Positions 27,128 through 37,253 of a stretch of DNA of 64,000 nucleotides are shown here, one piece after another (the stretch's first letter is position 1; each line of letters begins with the position of its first letter). The stretch comes from Bifidobacterium pullorum subsp. saeculare (GTDB lineage: Bacteria; Actinomycetota; Actinomycetes; Actinomycetales; Bifidobacteriaceae): NCBI RefSeq assembly GCF_016899725.1, contig NZ_JACLYU010000001.1:124001-188000 (forward strand), given 5' to 3'. The translations under genes and the position numbers were made by a program. The notes below the pieces were generated by a model. That model was given only the letters and a program-made list of their open reading frames with translations, had not been told where the DNA came from and made no database searches.

Positions 27128-27154
27128 TTGGCACTCTCCGGGGGCGAGTGCTAA
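27128..27154 (+). promoter_or_regulatory. CIRCE operator (HrcA box) upstream of groEL
   Basis: TTGGCACTC, nine bases, GAGTGCTAA: an almost perfect match to the HrcA target TTAGCACTC-N9-GAGTGCTAA. It lies 108 bases before the groEL start. Confidence 0.9.
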
Positions 27155-27162
27155 GGTGTCGG

Positions 27163-28891
<1,729 letters not shown>

Positions 28892-28949
28892 CCGCCCGTC
28901 CGCGATTGACGCACCGCTTCGCCGCCCCCTACGGGGCGGTGGAGCCATC

Positions 28950-28989
28950 GGAACCCCGCCCACGCGCATAAGCGCTTGGGCGGGGTTCC
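28950..28989. terminator. Long hairpin after groEL
   Basis: A 13-bp stem (28950-28962 with 28977-28989) with a 14-base loop lies 58 bases beyond the groEL stop. No T tract follows. A smaller GC hairpin lies at 28922-28939. Confidence 0.55.
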
Positions 28990-29046
28990 CGCGTTTCGCG
29001 GGCGGCAGGCGGGGCAGCGGGCGACAGGCGTGCGCGTCCATCGCCG

Positions 29047-29340
29047 TCAGCCCATCGCGAACAGGCGCGTGGCTTGCGACTCGGCGTCGGAGTAGACCGC
29101 CGAGGCCTGCGCCAGCGCCGCCTGGATGGACTCGAGCGAGGCCTCCATCTGCTGCTGCGCCGCACGCCACTGCGCGGCCGCCGAGGCGAACTGCGTGGCG
29201 GCGACGCCGCGCCAGGCCTCCTCGAGCGCGGTGAGGTTGGTGTACATGCCGCCCACCGCCTGCCTGATCTGGCCCACCGAGGCGCTCACCGCCGCGCTGG
29301 ATGACTGGATCCTCTCCGGATCGACTGTGTACTGGGGCAT
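29047..29340 (-). CDS. WXG100-family protein
   Basis: A 97-residue helical-hairpin protein. The central turn has EEAWRGVAATQF, with the Trp-x-Gly motif at about residues 43-45, and heptad-like helices on both sides (IRQAVGGMYTNL, MEASLESIQAALAQ). WXG100 proteins are secreted by type VII systems as dimers. No EccC-type ATPase is seen in this window, so its export partner must be elsewhere. It diverges from the TPM-domain gene. Confidence 0.85.
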   Translation of the reverse strand: MPQYTVDPERIQSSSAAVSASVGQIRQAVGGMYTNLTALEEAWRGVAATQFASAAAQWRAAQQQMEASLESIQAALAQASAVYSDAESQATRLFAMG

Positions 29341-29464
29341 CGTCGCTTCCTTTCCTTCGGGTGTGTCGCTTCGTTGCCGTGCCCGGGCGGCGGCCGTTCC
29401 GCTTGGCGGAACCGGCCGCTAAGGTGGAGCCTATGGCATCTGCGAATCGAGCGACAGCCCCGCG

Positions 29465-29483
29465 GGGCATTGTGGTCGGATCC
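29465..29483 (+). repeat. 19-bp dispersed repeat, copy 2
   Basis: Identical to copies at 19528 and 48550; the match with copy 1 runs about 36 bases with two differences. It lies 48 bases before ATG 29532. If the upstream ATG 29433 is used, the repeat would be translated as part of the N terminus. Confidence 0.8.
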
Positions 29484-29531
29484 TCGGCTCCGGGCGTGTC
29501 GCGCCCGGCGGCGTGGACGCACGGCGGTGTG

Positions 29532-30218
29532 ATGGCGCGGCTTCTCGGCATGCTGCTGGCATGCGCCTTGGCGATGTGGGCCGCGCCCTGCGCGCTGGCC
29601 GACGGCGATGGGGGCGACGCCGCGCCGGCGGAGCCCGGCGCGGCCGCCACCACGCTCACCGACGACGTGACCGACACCGAGAACCTGCTGGGCGCCAGCG
29701 CGTCCAAGGTCACCGACGCCATCGAACGGACCGACAGGGAGACCGGCGCGCACGTCAAACTTGTGTTCGTCGACAGCTTCAACGCCGAGCACGGCCAGAA
29801 GCCCGAGGACTGGGCCTCGCAGCTGCTGGAGTCCACCAAACCGCAACCGAACACCGTGATGCTGGCCGTGGCCTCCGGCGACGGCAACCTCGTGGTCGTC
29901 GTCTCCTCGAACTCCGACGAATGGCTGCGCGACCGCGGCACCGTCGACGCGCTGTCCGAGGCGGCCGCCGAGCCGCTGACCGACGGCGGACAGGATTGGG
30001 CCGGCTCCGCGCTGGCGATGATGGAACAGCTGCGGCAGGCCAAGCGCACCGCCACCTCCACGCGGCTGTCCACGGCGGGTGTCGTCGCGATGGGGGCGTC
30101 ATTGGCGGCGTTGGTCGTCATCGCCGCCGTGATGGTTGTCGTGCGGCGCCGCCGCGAGGTGGCCGCGGACGCCAAGCGCGAGGAGGAGTCCGACGCCCCC
30201 GACCGATCCCTCAACTGA
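29532..30218 (+). CDS. TPM-domain exported membrane protein
   Basis: A 228-residue protein (261 from ATG 29433). A signal peptide-like helix MARLLGMLLACALAMWAAP with a likely cut after CALA starts the mature protein. A TPM-like domain follows (about 45-150; VKLVFVDSFNAE, NTVMLAVASGDGNLVVVVSSNSDEW), then a C-terminal transmembrane helix (about 180-205) with a basic cytoplasmic tail. ATG 29433 has a GGTGGAG site, but its extra 33 residues include the translated dispersed repeat. I therefore prefer 29532, which starts directly with the signal peptide. This choice is uncertain. Confidence 0.7.
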   Translation: MARLLGMLLACALAMWAAPCALADGDGGDAAPAEPGAAATTLTDDVTDTENLLGASASKVTDAIERTDRETGAHVKLVFVDSFNAEHGQKPEDWASQLLESTKPQPNTVMLAVASGDGNLVVVVSSNSDEWLRDRGTVDALSEAAAEPLTDGGQDWAGSALAMMEQLRQAKRTATSTRLSTAGVVAMGASLAALVVIAAVMVVVRRRREVAADAKREEESDAPDRSLN

Positions 30219-30266
30219 CAGCGGACATTCAGAAAACCTCCAGCAACCGAGGCCAAGCTGGGAGCC

Positions 30267-31001
<735 letters not shown>

Positions 31002-31006
31002 CGCCG

Positions 31007-32923
31007 ATGACGATGCCGCAGAACCCCGCGCCGCAGCCGGGCGCCATGCCGCAGCCGGGGGCCGCACCCATGCCGCAGCCGGGGGCCGCGCCCAAGCCGG
31101 GGCTGCCGCCGATGCGCCGCTTCGCGCGGTTCTTCCTCGACCGGCTCGACCGCGTGTCCCTGGTCTCCAAGCTCGTGGCCTCCACGCTGATCGTGCTCAT
31201 CATCGGCACCGCCGGCATCTCCTACTCCATCCGCCAGCTCGTCGGCAACTACCTGGTGGACAAGATCGACTCGCAGCTGACCAACCAGAACGCGCAGTTC
31301 ATCTACACCGGCGCCGAGCTCATGAAAAGCAGCGACGTGCTGAGCAACATGCCCAACAACTACTTCATGCAGGTGCGCGACGCCCACAACGCCGATCCCG
31401 AGACCTGGCTCCTGCCCACCACGCTGCCCGACGGCCTGGTCTCCGTGCCGCGCCTGCCCGCCTCCGGGTCGACGAACGTGACCTTCGGCGAGCCGTTCAC
31501 CACCTCCGCGATTGTGACCGTGGCCCCGCACCAGGGCATCGGCCGGGGCGACATCAAGGCCGCCTCCTCCCCATGGCGCGTCATCGCCCTCAAGGTGCAG
31601 GACGACAAGGGACGCATGCAGAACATCTGCTACATCGGCCTGTCGATGGGCGACACCTACGACACGATCAACACGCTCACCCGTTACTGCGTGACCGTCG
31701 GCATCGCCATCGTGCTCATCGGCGGCTCCCTCTCCGCGCTCATCTTCCAACGCACGCTTGTGCCGCTCAAACGCATCGAGAAAACCGCCGCCAAGATCGC
31801 CGCCGGCGACCTGAGCCAACGCATCCCCTCCGCCCCCGAGAACACCGAGGTCGGATCCCTGGCCGCCTCCCTGAACACGATGCTCGCCCGCATCGAATCG
31901 AGCTTCCGCGAGCAGGAGGAGACCACCGAGAAGATGAAGCGCTTCGTCTCCGACGCCAGCCACGAGCTGCGGACCCCGCTGGCCGCCATCCACGGCTATG
32001 CGGAGCTGTACACCATGCAGCGCGGCATGCCCGGCGCGCTGGAACGCGCCGACGAGTCCATCGCGCACATCGAACGCTCCAGCCAGCGCATGACCGTGCT
32101 CGTCGAGGATTTGCTCTCCCTCGCACGCTTGGACGAGGGCCGTGGCATCGACATGACGCAGCGGGTGCCGGTCACCACGCTGGTCGAGGACGCCGCCGAC
32201 GACCTGCACGCCCTCGACCCCGAGCGCGAGATCACCCGCGGCGCCGTCGCGCTCGTCCGCCGGCCTGCTCCGGCCGGCGGCGCGGATTCGGCCGGCGGCT
32301 GCGACCTGGCCGTCACGCCCGGGCCGATGCCCGACCTCGCCCTGACCGGCGACGTCTCGCGTCTGCGCCAGGTGGTCACCAACATCGTCGGCAACATCCA
32401 CCGCTACACGCCCGCCGACTCGCCCGCCCAGATGGGGGTCGGGGTGGTGACGGCCTCCATCGCCCCCGCGGCGCTCGCCGCGCTGCCCGCCACCGACGAG
32501 TCGATGCGCCGGTTCCTCGACGCCGCCGAGGTCGGCGGCTCGATGGGCGTCGGCACCGACTACGCGGTGCTGCGGTTCGTCGACCATGGCCCCGGCGTGC
32601 CCGCCGAATCCCGTCCCCGGCTGTTCGAACGTTTCTACACCGCCGACCCCTCGCGCGCCCGCGAGAAGGGCGGCACCGGCCTGGGGCTGGCCATCGCGCA
32701 GTCCGTGGCCAAGGCGCACAAGGGCTTCATCTGCGCCACCGCCACCGACGGCGGGGGACTGACCTTCACCATCGTGCTGCCCATCGGCCCGGCCGCCCCG
32801 GCGCCCTCGCCGACCGACGGCACGGCCGGCGAAGGCCAGGGCGGCAAGGGGCGGGCCAAGGCCAAGGGCCGCGAGGGCGCCAAGGACAAGGAGCGCAAAG
32901 GGTCGTGGTTCGGCGGCAAATGA
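31007..32923 (+). CDS. Sensor histidine kinase
   Basis: A 638-residue membrane kinase. It begins with a Pro-rich stretch of PQPGA-type repeats (residues 5-34), then a transmembrane helix (about 58-78), an extracytoplasmic sensor region (about 80-230), a second helix (about 225-250), HAMP, and the dimerisation domain with FVSDASHELRTPLAAIHGY (His319). The ATPase domain contains DHGPGVP and GGTGLGLAIAQ. The asparagine box reads VVTNIVGNIHRYTP. The C terminus is a charged Lys/Gly tail. It is the partner of the upstream response regulator. Confidence 0.92.
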   Translation: MTMPQNPAPQPGAMPQPGAAPMPQPGAAPKPGLPPMRRFARFFLDRLDRVSLVSKLVASTLIVLIIGTAGISYSIRQLVGNYLVDKIDSQLTNQNAQFIYTGAELMKSSDVLSNMPNNYFMQVRDAHNADPETWLLPTTLPDGLVSVPRLPASGSTNVTFGEPFTTSAIVTVAPHQGIGRGDIKAASSPWRVIALKVQDDKGRMQNICYIGLSMGDTYDTINTLTRYCVTVGIAIVLIGGSLSALIFQRTLVPLKRIEKTAAKIAAGDLSQRIPSAPENTEVGSLAASLNTMLARIESSFREQEETTEKMKRFVSDASHELRTPLAAIHGYAELYTMQRGMPGALERADESIAHIERSSQRMTVLVEDLLSLARLDEGRGIDMTQRVPVTTLVEDAADDLHALDPEREITRGAVALVRRPAPAGGADSAGGCDLAVTPGPMPDLALTGDVSRLRQVVTNIVGNIHRYTPADSPAQMGVGVVTASIAPAALAALPATDESMRRFLDAAEVGGSMGVGTDYAVLRFVDHGPGVPAESRPRLFERFYTADPSRAREKGGTGLGLAIAQSVAKAHKGFICATATDGGGLTFTIVLPIGPAAPAPSPTDGTAGEGQGGKGRAKAKGREGAKDKERKGSWFGGK

Positions 32924-32991
32924 GCCGGGCCACGCCGCGCCCTATGCCGCCGGGGCGACGTGCTTCGCGTTTTTTGAGCGTGAATTGTGTA

Positions 32992-34432
32992 GTGGTGCCT
33001 CATCGGGGGTGAGCGCGAGACCGGGTCGGTCTGTTTGGCTGGTCGTATGGAGGACGGGATCAGCGTGGCGGCGAGGCGGCAGGTCGCCCTCAGGTTCAGG
33101 GACGGGTATGTGAGGGTGTCGAAGAAGCGGAAGGGCGTCATCCTGGACAGGATGCGCGAGACGCCCGGGGTGGGCGGGGGCACGGCCAGGCGCCTGCTCG
33201 CCCAGGCCGGGCGGCATGGGAACGGCGCGGCGCCGGCGGCGCGGGAGCGGCCGCGCCGGCATTCCGGCCAGTCGCGCGAGCCGCCGGTGCGGGTGCGGGT
33301 GTTGACGGACATGCCGTGCGGCAGGTATCCCAAGGCGATGCCGCCGCGGTGGCTGCCCGTGCTGCGCGGGCACGGGCAGCCGGACGAGTGGGACGGACAC
33401 GCGCCCGGGGGAGCTTATGGCGATGGACGCCTCGACGATCGACCGGCGCCTCAGGCCGGCGCGCGACGCCGCCCGCCCCAGGGGGTCGGCGGCCACGCGT
33501 CCGGCCGGCGAGCCGTCGCGCGACTCGATCACGATCAGGAAGGCCGGCGACGGGCCGGACGGCCTGCCCGGCAACGTGGAGGCCGACACCGTCGCCCGCT
33601 GCGGCCCCGGTCCCAAGGGCGGGTCCCGCCGCACCCCGGCCGTGGTCGACTTCGCCACCGGATGGGCCGGGAACGCGTCCGCCCGCGACAACGCGTACCG
33701 CGACCTCTCCCAGGCCGAGGCGATGATCGAGGAGAGGATCCCGTTCCCGATCCGCTCCCACGACAACGACAACGGCGGCGAGTCCGTCAACGCGGACTCC
33801 ATCGGCCGCCTCCGGCGGCCCGACACCCAGCGGACCCGCGGCCGTCCCCACAGGAAGAACGGCCAGGCCACCGTCGGGTCCCGCGACAACCACGTCGTGC
33901 GCGAGCACGCGTTCCGACCGCCGGCGCGAACTCGCCGAACCCGACCTGTTGAACGAGCCGTGGCGGCCCGTGAGCGTCAAGGCCAACCCGTTCACCCCGT
34001 CCAAGAGACCCGTGGGACGCTCCGGCACCCGCGACGGACGCCCCAGGCGCGTCCACGACCGGCCCATGGCCCCATGGCGGCGGCCCGCAAGGTCCGACGA
34101 ACAGGACCGGGCCGCCGGCGGACCCGGATACATCCCGGCCGAACGACGCGAGCGCATCGAACGCCTGACCGCCGAGACGAACCCGGCCGAGCCCGTCCGC
34201 CGCACCCACGCCATCCAGGACCAGCCCGAGGACATGGCCGCCCCACGCACCCGACGCCTCGAGCAGCGCGTCGGCCCCGACATCCCATACTCGAACAGGA
34301 CACCCGCACGCATCGCGGGCGCCCGACCGGAAGACAACAACGAAACCCCAGCCGACACCGACCAGGATTTCACGCCCACCCCACGCAAGGCACCACTCCC
34401 GGTTCCGCACTCACTTTCAAATGAGGCACCTC
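32992..34432. mobile_element. Decayed insertion sequence with imperfect inverted ends
   Basis: The left end (32992-33025) and right end (34398-34432) are imperfect inverted repeats: both read GGTGCCTCAT, then a GTGAG-GCG core and ACCGGG, with differences in between. The 1.44-kb interior holds a frameshifted transposase. No target duplication is evident. It sits between the kinase gene and a cold-shock gene. Confidence 0.75.
33047..34410 (+). pseudogene. Broken integrase-core transposase of the decayed IS
   Basis: Three frames are needed to read it: 33047 to about 33418, then about 33417 to 33935, then 33949 onward. The middle part holds the rve-like core (EADTVARCGPGPKGG, VVDFATGWAGN, RIPFPIRSHDNDNGGESVN). 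The last part gives the family's C-terminal region (VSVKANPFTPSKRPVG, TRDGRPRRVHDRPM). By memory of intact bifidobacterial relatives, the third acidic residue of the catalytic triad is lost. The N-terminal part (VAARRQVALRFRDGY) is the helix-turn-helix region. Confidence 0.75.
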
Positions 34433-34461
34433 GCGGCGTAGGAGCATCCCCGTCCATGCGC

Positions 34462-34467
34462 TAGACT
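34462..34467 (+). promoter_or_regulatory. -10 box of the cold-shock/DUF3027 operon
   Basis: TAGACT lies 46 bases before ATG 34514, directly after the IS relic. Confidence 0.4.
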
Positions 34468-34513
34468 GAGATGTTGTTCATTTCCGTTCGAGTCGCTAGA
34501 GAGGTTCCGCGAG

Positions 34514-34903
34514 ATGCCCACCGGTCGAGTTCGTTGGTTCGACGCTGCCAAGGGATACGGCTTCATCACCAGTGAGGAAGGCGGGGACGTGTTCCTGCCC
34601 GCCCAGGCGCTGCCCGCCGGCGTCACGACGCTGCGCAAGGGCGCCAAGGTGGAGTACTCCGTGGTCGAGGGCCGCAAGGGCCCGCAGGCGATGGACCTGA
34701 CGCTTGTCGCCTCCGCCCCGTCGCTGGTCAAGGCCACCCGCCCCAAGCCCGAGGACATGGCCGCCATCTGCGAGGACCTCATCAAGCTGCTCGATTCCGC
34801 CGGCAACACGCTGCGCCGCCGTCGCTATCCGTCCGCGGCGGAGAGCCACAAGCTCGCCACGCTGCTGCGCGCGGTCGCCGACAATTTCGACGTCGAGGAC
34901 TGA
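34514..34903 (+). CDS. Cold-shock-domain protein with C-terminal extension
   Basis: A 129-residue protein. The first 65 residues are a cold-shock domain (RVRWFDAAKGYGFIT with RNP1, and VFLPAQAL in place of the usual VFVHxSAI). The remaining 60 residues form a helical extension (MAAICEDLIKLLDSAGNTLRRRR) typical of the long actinobacterial CspB type. It is followed after ten bases by the DUF3027 gene, an arrangement conserved in actinobacteria. Confidence 0.88.
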   Translation: MPTGRVRWFDAAKGYGFITSEEGGDVFLPAQALPAGVTTLRKGAKVEYSVVEGRKGPQAMDLTLVASAPSLVKATRPKPEDMAAICEDLIKLLDSAGNTLRRRRYPSAAESHKLATLLRAVADNFDVED

Positions 34904-34913
34904 GGCACCAGGC

Positions 34914-35999
34914 ATGGCAGAGACGACCGAACCCGAGCCGACCGGAATTCAGGACCCGCTGGAGCTGGCCCGCGCCGTGGCGTTGGATGTGGCCGACGAC
35001 TACTCGCATGTGGGCGGGTTCGTCTCCCGCACCGACCTGGCCGACGGCGTGAGCGACTTCCGCTTCGCCTGCGAGCTCAAGGGCTACGAGGGCTGGCAAT
35101 GGTCGGTCACGCTCTACCATGACGCCGAGGCCGACCGCTGGACCGTCGACGAATCCTCCCTGGTGCCCACCGACAGCGCGCTGCGCCCGCCCGCATGGGT
35201 GCCGTGGAAGGACCGTCTGGAGCCCACCGACCTGTCGCCCACGGATTCCATCGGCACCGACCCCGACGACCCCCGCCTCGAGGAGGGCGGGGTCGCCGAG
35301 TCCTCCCTGCCCGACGTGGAGCAGGCCCGCGACGACTTCGACCTCTCGCGCCGCCATGTGCTCTCGCAGCTGGGACGCGCCCAGACCGCGAAGCGCTGGT
35401 ACGAGGGGCCGCGCGGACCCAAGTCGCTGAGCACCAAAACCGCCGCCGGCAACCCCTGCTCCACCTGCGGCTTCTTCGTGCCGCTGATGGGCGAGCTGGG
35501 CACGATGTTCGGCGTGTGCGCGAACAAGTGGAGTCCGGACGACGGTCGCGTCGTCTCGCTGGACCACGGCTGCGGCGAGCATTCCGAGATCGAGCCGCCC
35601 GAGCCCAGCCATCTGTGGGTGCAGTCCAAGCCCGCCTTCGATGACCTGCACATCGACATCATCGCCCAGACGCCGCGCGACGAGCGCAGTCAGGTGGAGC
35701 TGCTCGAGGAGATCGTCTCCGACGCCCGCCACGGCGCCGACGAGGACGAGGCCACCGAGGAGGACATCGAGGCGCACACCGCCGCCGAGGAGGCCAGCGA
35801 GGAGGACATCGAGGCGCAGACCGTGCCCGAGTCCGACGAACCCGAGGTCGTCGCCACCATCGCCATCGACGGTGCCGACGCTGCCGACGCCGACTCCGAC
35901 GAGAGCGACGAATCCGACGGAACCACCCCCGACGGGCCCGACGGAACCGACGAGTCCGATGGGTCCGACGAGTCCTCCGCCGGCGAACAGGACGCCTAG
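34914..35999 (+). CDS. DUF3027 protein with acidic repeat tail
   Basis: A 361-residue cytoplasmic protein of unknown function. The DUF3027 region spans about residues 10-240 (ARAVALDVADDYSHVGGF, GYEGWQWSVTLYH, RWYEGPRGPKSLS). It includes a Cys pair in NPCSTCGFFV and a further Cys in GVCANKW and HGCGEH, possibly a metal site. The tail (about 255-361) is very acidic and includes two copies of an EEDIEA(H/Q)T repeat and runs of Asp, Glu and Ser. It is probably cotranscribed with the cold-shock gene. Confidence 0.85.
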   Translation: MAETTEPEPTGIQDPLELARAVALDVADDYSHVGGFVSRTDLADGVSDFRFACELKGYEGWQWSVTLYHDAEADRWTVDESSLVPTDSALRPPAWVPWKDRLEPTDLSPTDSIGTDPDDPRLEEGGVAESSLPDVEQARDDFDLSRRHVLSQLGRAQTAKRWYEGPRGPKSLSTKTAAGNPCSTCGFFVPLMGELGTMFGVCANKWSPDDGRVVSLDHGCGEHSEIEPPEPSHLWVQSKPAFDDLHIDIIAQTPRDERSQVELLEEIVSDARHGADEDEATEEDIEAHTAAEEASEEDIEAQTVPESDEPEVVATIAIDGADAADADSDESDESDGTTPDGPDGTDESDGSDESSAGEQDA

Positions 36000-36026
36000 C
36001 GCAGGCGAACACAGGACGCTCTATGC

Positions 36027-36061
36027 AACGGGCGCCTCCCCGGGATGGGGAGGCGCCCGTT
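36027..36061. terminator. Strong hairpin between convergent genes
   Basis: A perfect 15-bp stem (36027-36041 with 36047-36061) and a 5-base loop lie between the DUF3027 stop and the universal stress gene stop. There is no T tract. Confidence 0.7.
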
Positions 36062-36088
36062 GTCGTCAGGGCCGGGTGGCGCCGGCCG

Positions 36089-37093
36089 TCAGTGGACGAC
36101 GGTGACGGTGCATTCGGCGAAGTTCACGATCTGCTTGGACACGGAACCCAGGAAATGCGCGTCCAGGCCGGACAGACCGCGCGAGCCGACGATGAGGTGG
36201 CTGGCGTAGCGGGAGGCAGCGATCAGGCCCTTCGACGCGGGGATGTGGAAGGCGTGCGTCTCCACGCGCACCCCGGCGGGCACCTCGGCCGTGGCGACCA
36301 TATTCGCCAGAATCTTCTCCGCATAGCGCTGGCAGGCCTCGGTCGGCGGCACCGCGTTCTCGTAGCCCGGCACCTGGCCCAGGTCGCGCTGCTGCCAGCA
36401 GAACAGCACATGCAGCGGCGCGCCATGGATCCGCGCCTGATCGAGCGCGAAGGCGAGCGCGTGGCGGGAGGTCTCCGAACCGTCCACGCCCACGACCATC
36501 GGGCGGCGGTCGGCGGGGGCGGGGGAGCGGTCGGGCTGCGCGTAATGCACGGTCACATCGGAGGGTGTCAGGGCGTTGGCGATCGCATCCTGGGTGGACT
36601 CGTCCTCGCCGTCGATGATGCGCACCACCGTCACCGGCACCGTCGCCTCCTCGGCGATCGAGGCGGACAGGGAGCCCATGAACCAGCGCAGCACGCGGCC
36701 CAGGGAACGGCGTCCGACGACGATCTGCTGCGCGTCGTTGCCGATCTGCAGCAGGGCGGAGGTGCCGGAGGCCTTGACGCTGGTGAGCTTCAGGCGCGTG
36801 GGGTCGAAGTCGATGTCCTCGCTGGCCCGGTCCACCCAGGTGCGCAGCTCGGCGGCGATCTCATGGCGCACCTGGGCCCAGGCCTCGTCGTTGTCCGGCT
36901 CCGAACCCATGTCCCACGAATGGGTCCAGCCGAACACGGCGTTCACATACTGGCCGGTCAGCGACGCCTCGCGCAACGCCCAGCGCAGGGCGGCGAAGGA
37001 TTCGTCGGAGCCGTCCACGCCGACGACGATGTCGGCTTTGCCGGCGGGCGCGGCGGGGGCGACGGCAGGATCGGGGGTGCTGTTCTCGCTCAT
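36089..37093 (-). CDS. Tandem universal stress protein
   Basis: A 334-residue protein with two UspA domains. The first starts IVVGVDGSDESFAALRWA and ends with IVVGRRSLG and GSLSASIAEEATVPVTVV. The second starts MVVGVDGSETSRHALAFA and ends LIVGSRGLSG and GSVSKQIVNFAECTVTVV. Both have the GxxG-type ATP-binding glycine pattern. The start is ATG 37093, preceded by GAGGAGGAACC. Such tandem Usps are common in actinobacteria and act in stress and dormancy; no partner is visible. Confidence 0.92.
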   Translation of the reverse strand: MSENSTPDPAVAPAAPAGKADIVVGVDGSDESFAALRWALREASLTGQYVNAVFGWTHSWDMGSEPDNDEAWAQVRHEIAAELRTWVDRASEDIDFDPTRLKLTSVKASGTSALLQIGNDAQQIVVGRRSLGRVLRWFMGSLSASIAEEATVPVTVVRIIDGEDESTQDAIANALTPSDVTVHYAQPDRSPAPADRRPMVVGVDGSETSRHALAFALDQARIHGAPLHVLFCWQQRDLGQVPGYENAVPPTEACQRYAEKILANMVATAEVPAGVRVETHAFHIPASKGLIAASRYASHLIVGSRGLSGLDAHFLGSVSKQIVNFAECTVTVVH

Positions 37094-37161
37094 GGTTCCT
37101 CCTCGGAGCAGACGTGATGTTCCCAGCATATCGGGTGGATTCCCGTTCCACGCGCAAGCCG

Positions 37162-37178
37162 TTGCGTCCAGAGCGCAA
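37162..37178. promoter_or_regulatory. Dyad upstream of clpC
   Basis: TTGCG-N7-CGCAA lies 76 bases before the clpC start, between divergent usp and clpC genes. It loosely resembles CGC/GCG-containing ClgR-type operators known upstream of actinobacterial clp genes. Confidence 0.35.
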
Positions 37179-37253
37179 AACGGCCTCGGTGGCGCCCCTC
37201 GTCACCGCGAATCGGTAGAGTGGTGCCAGACTGTCAATTGAGGAAGGACAAGC

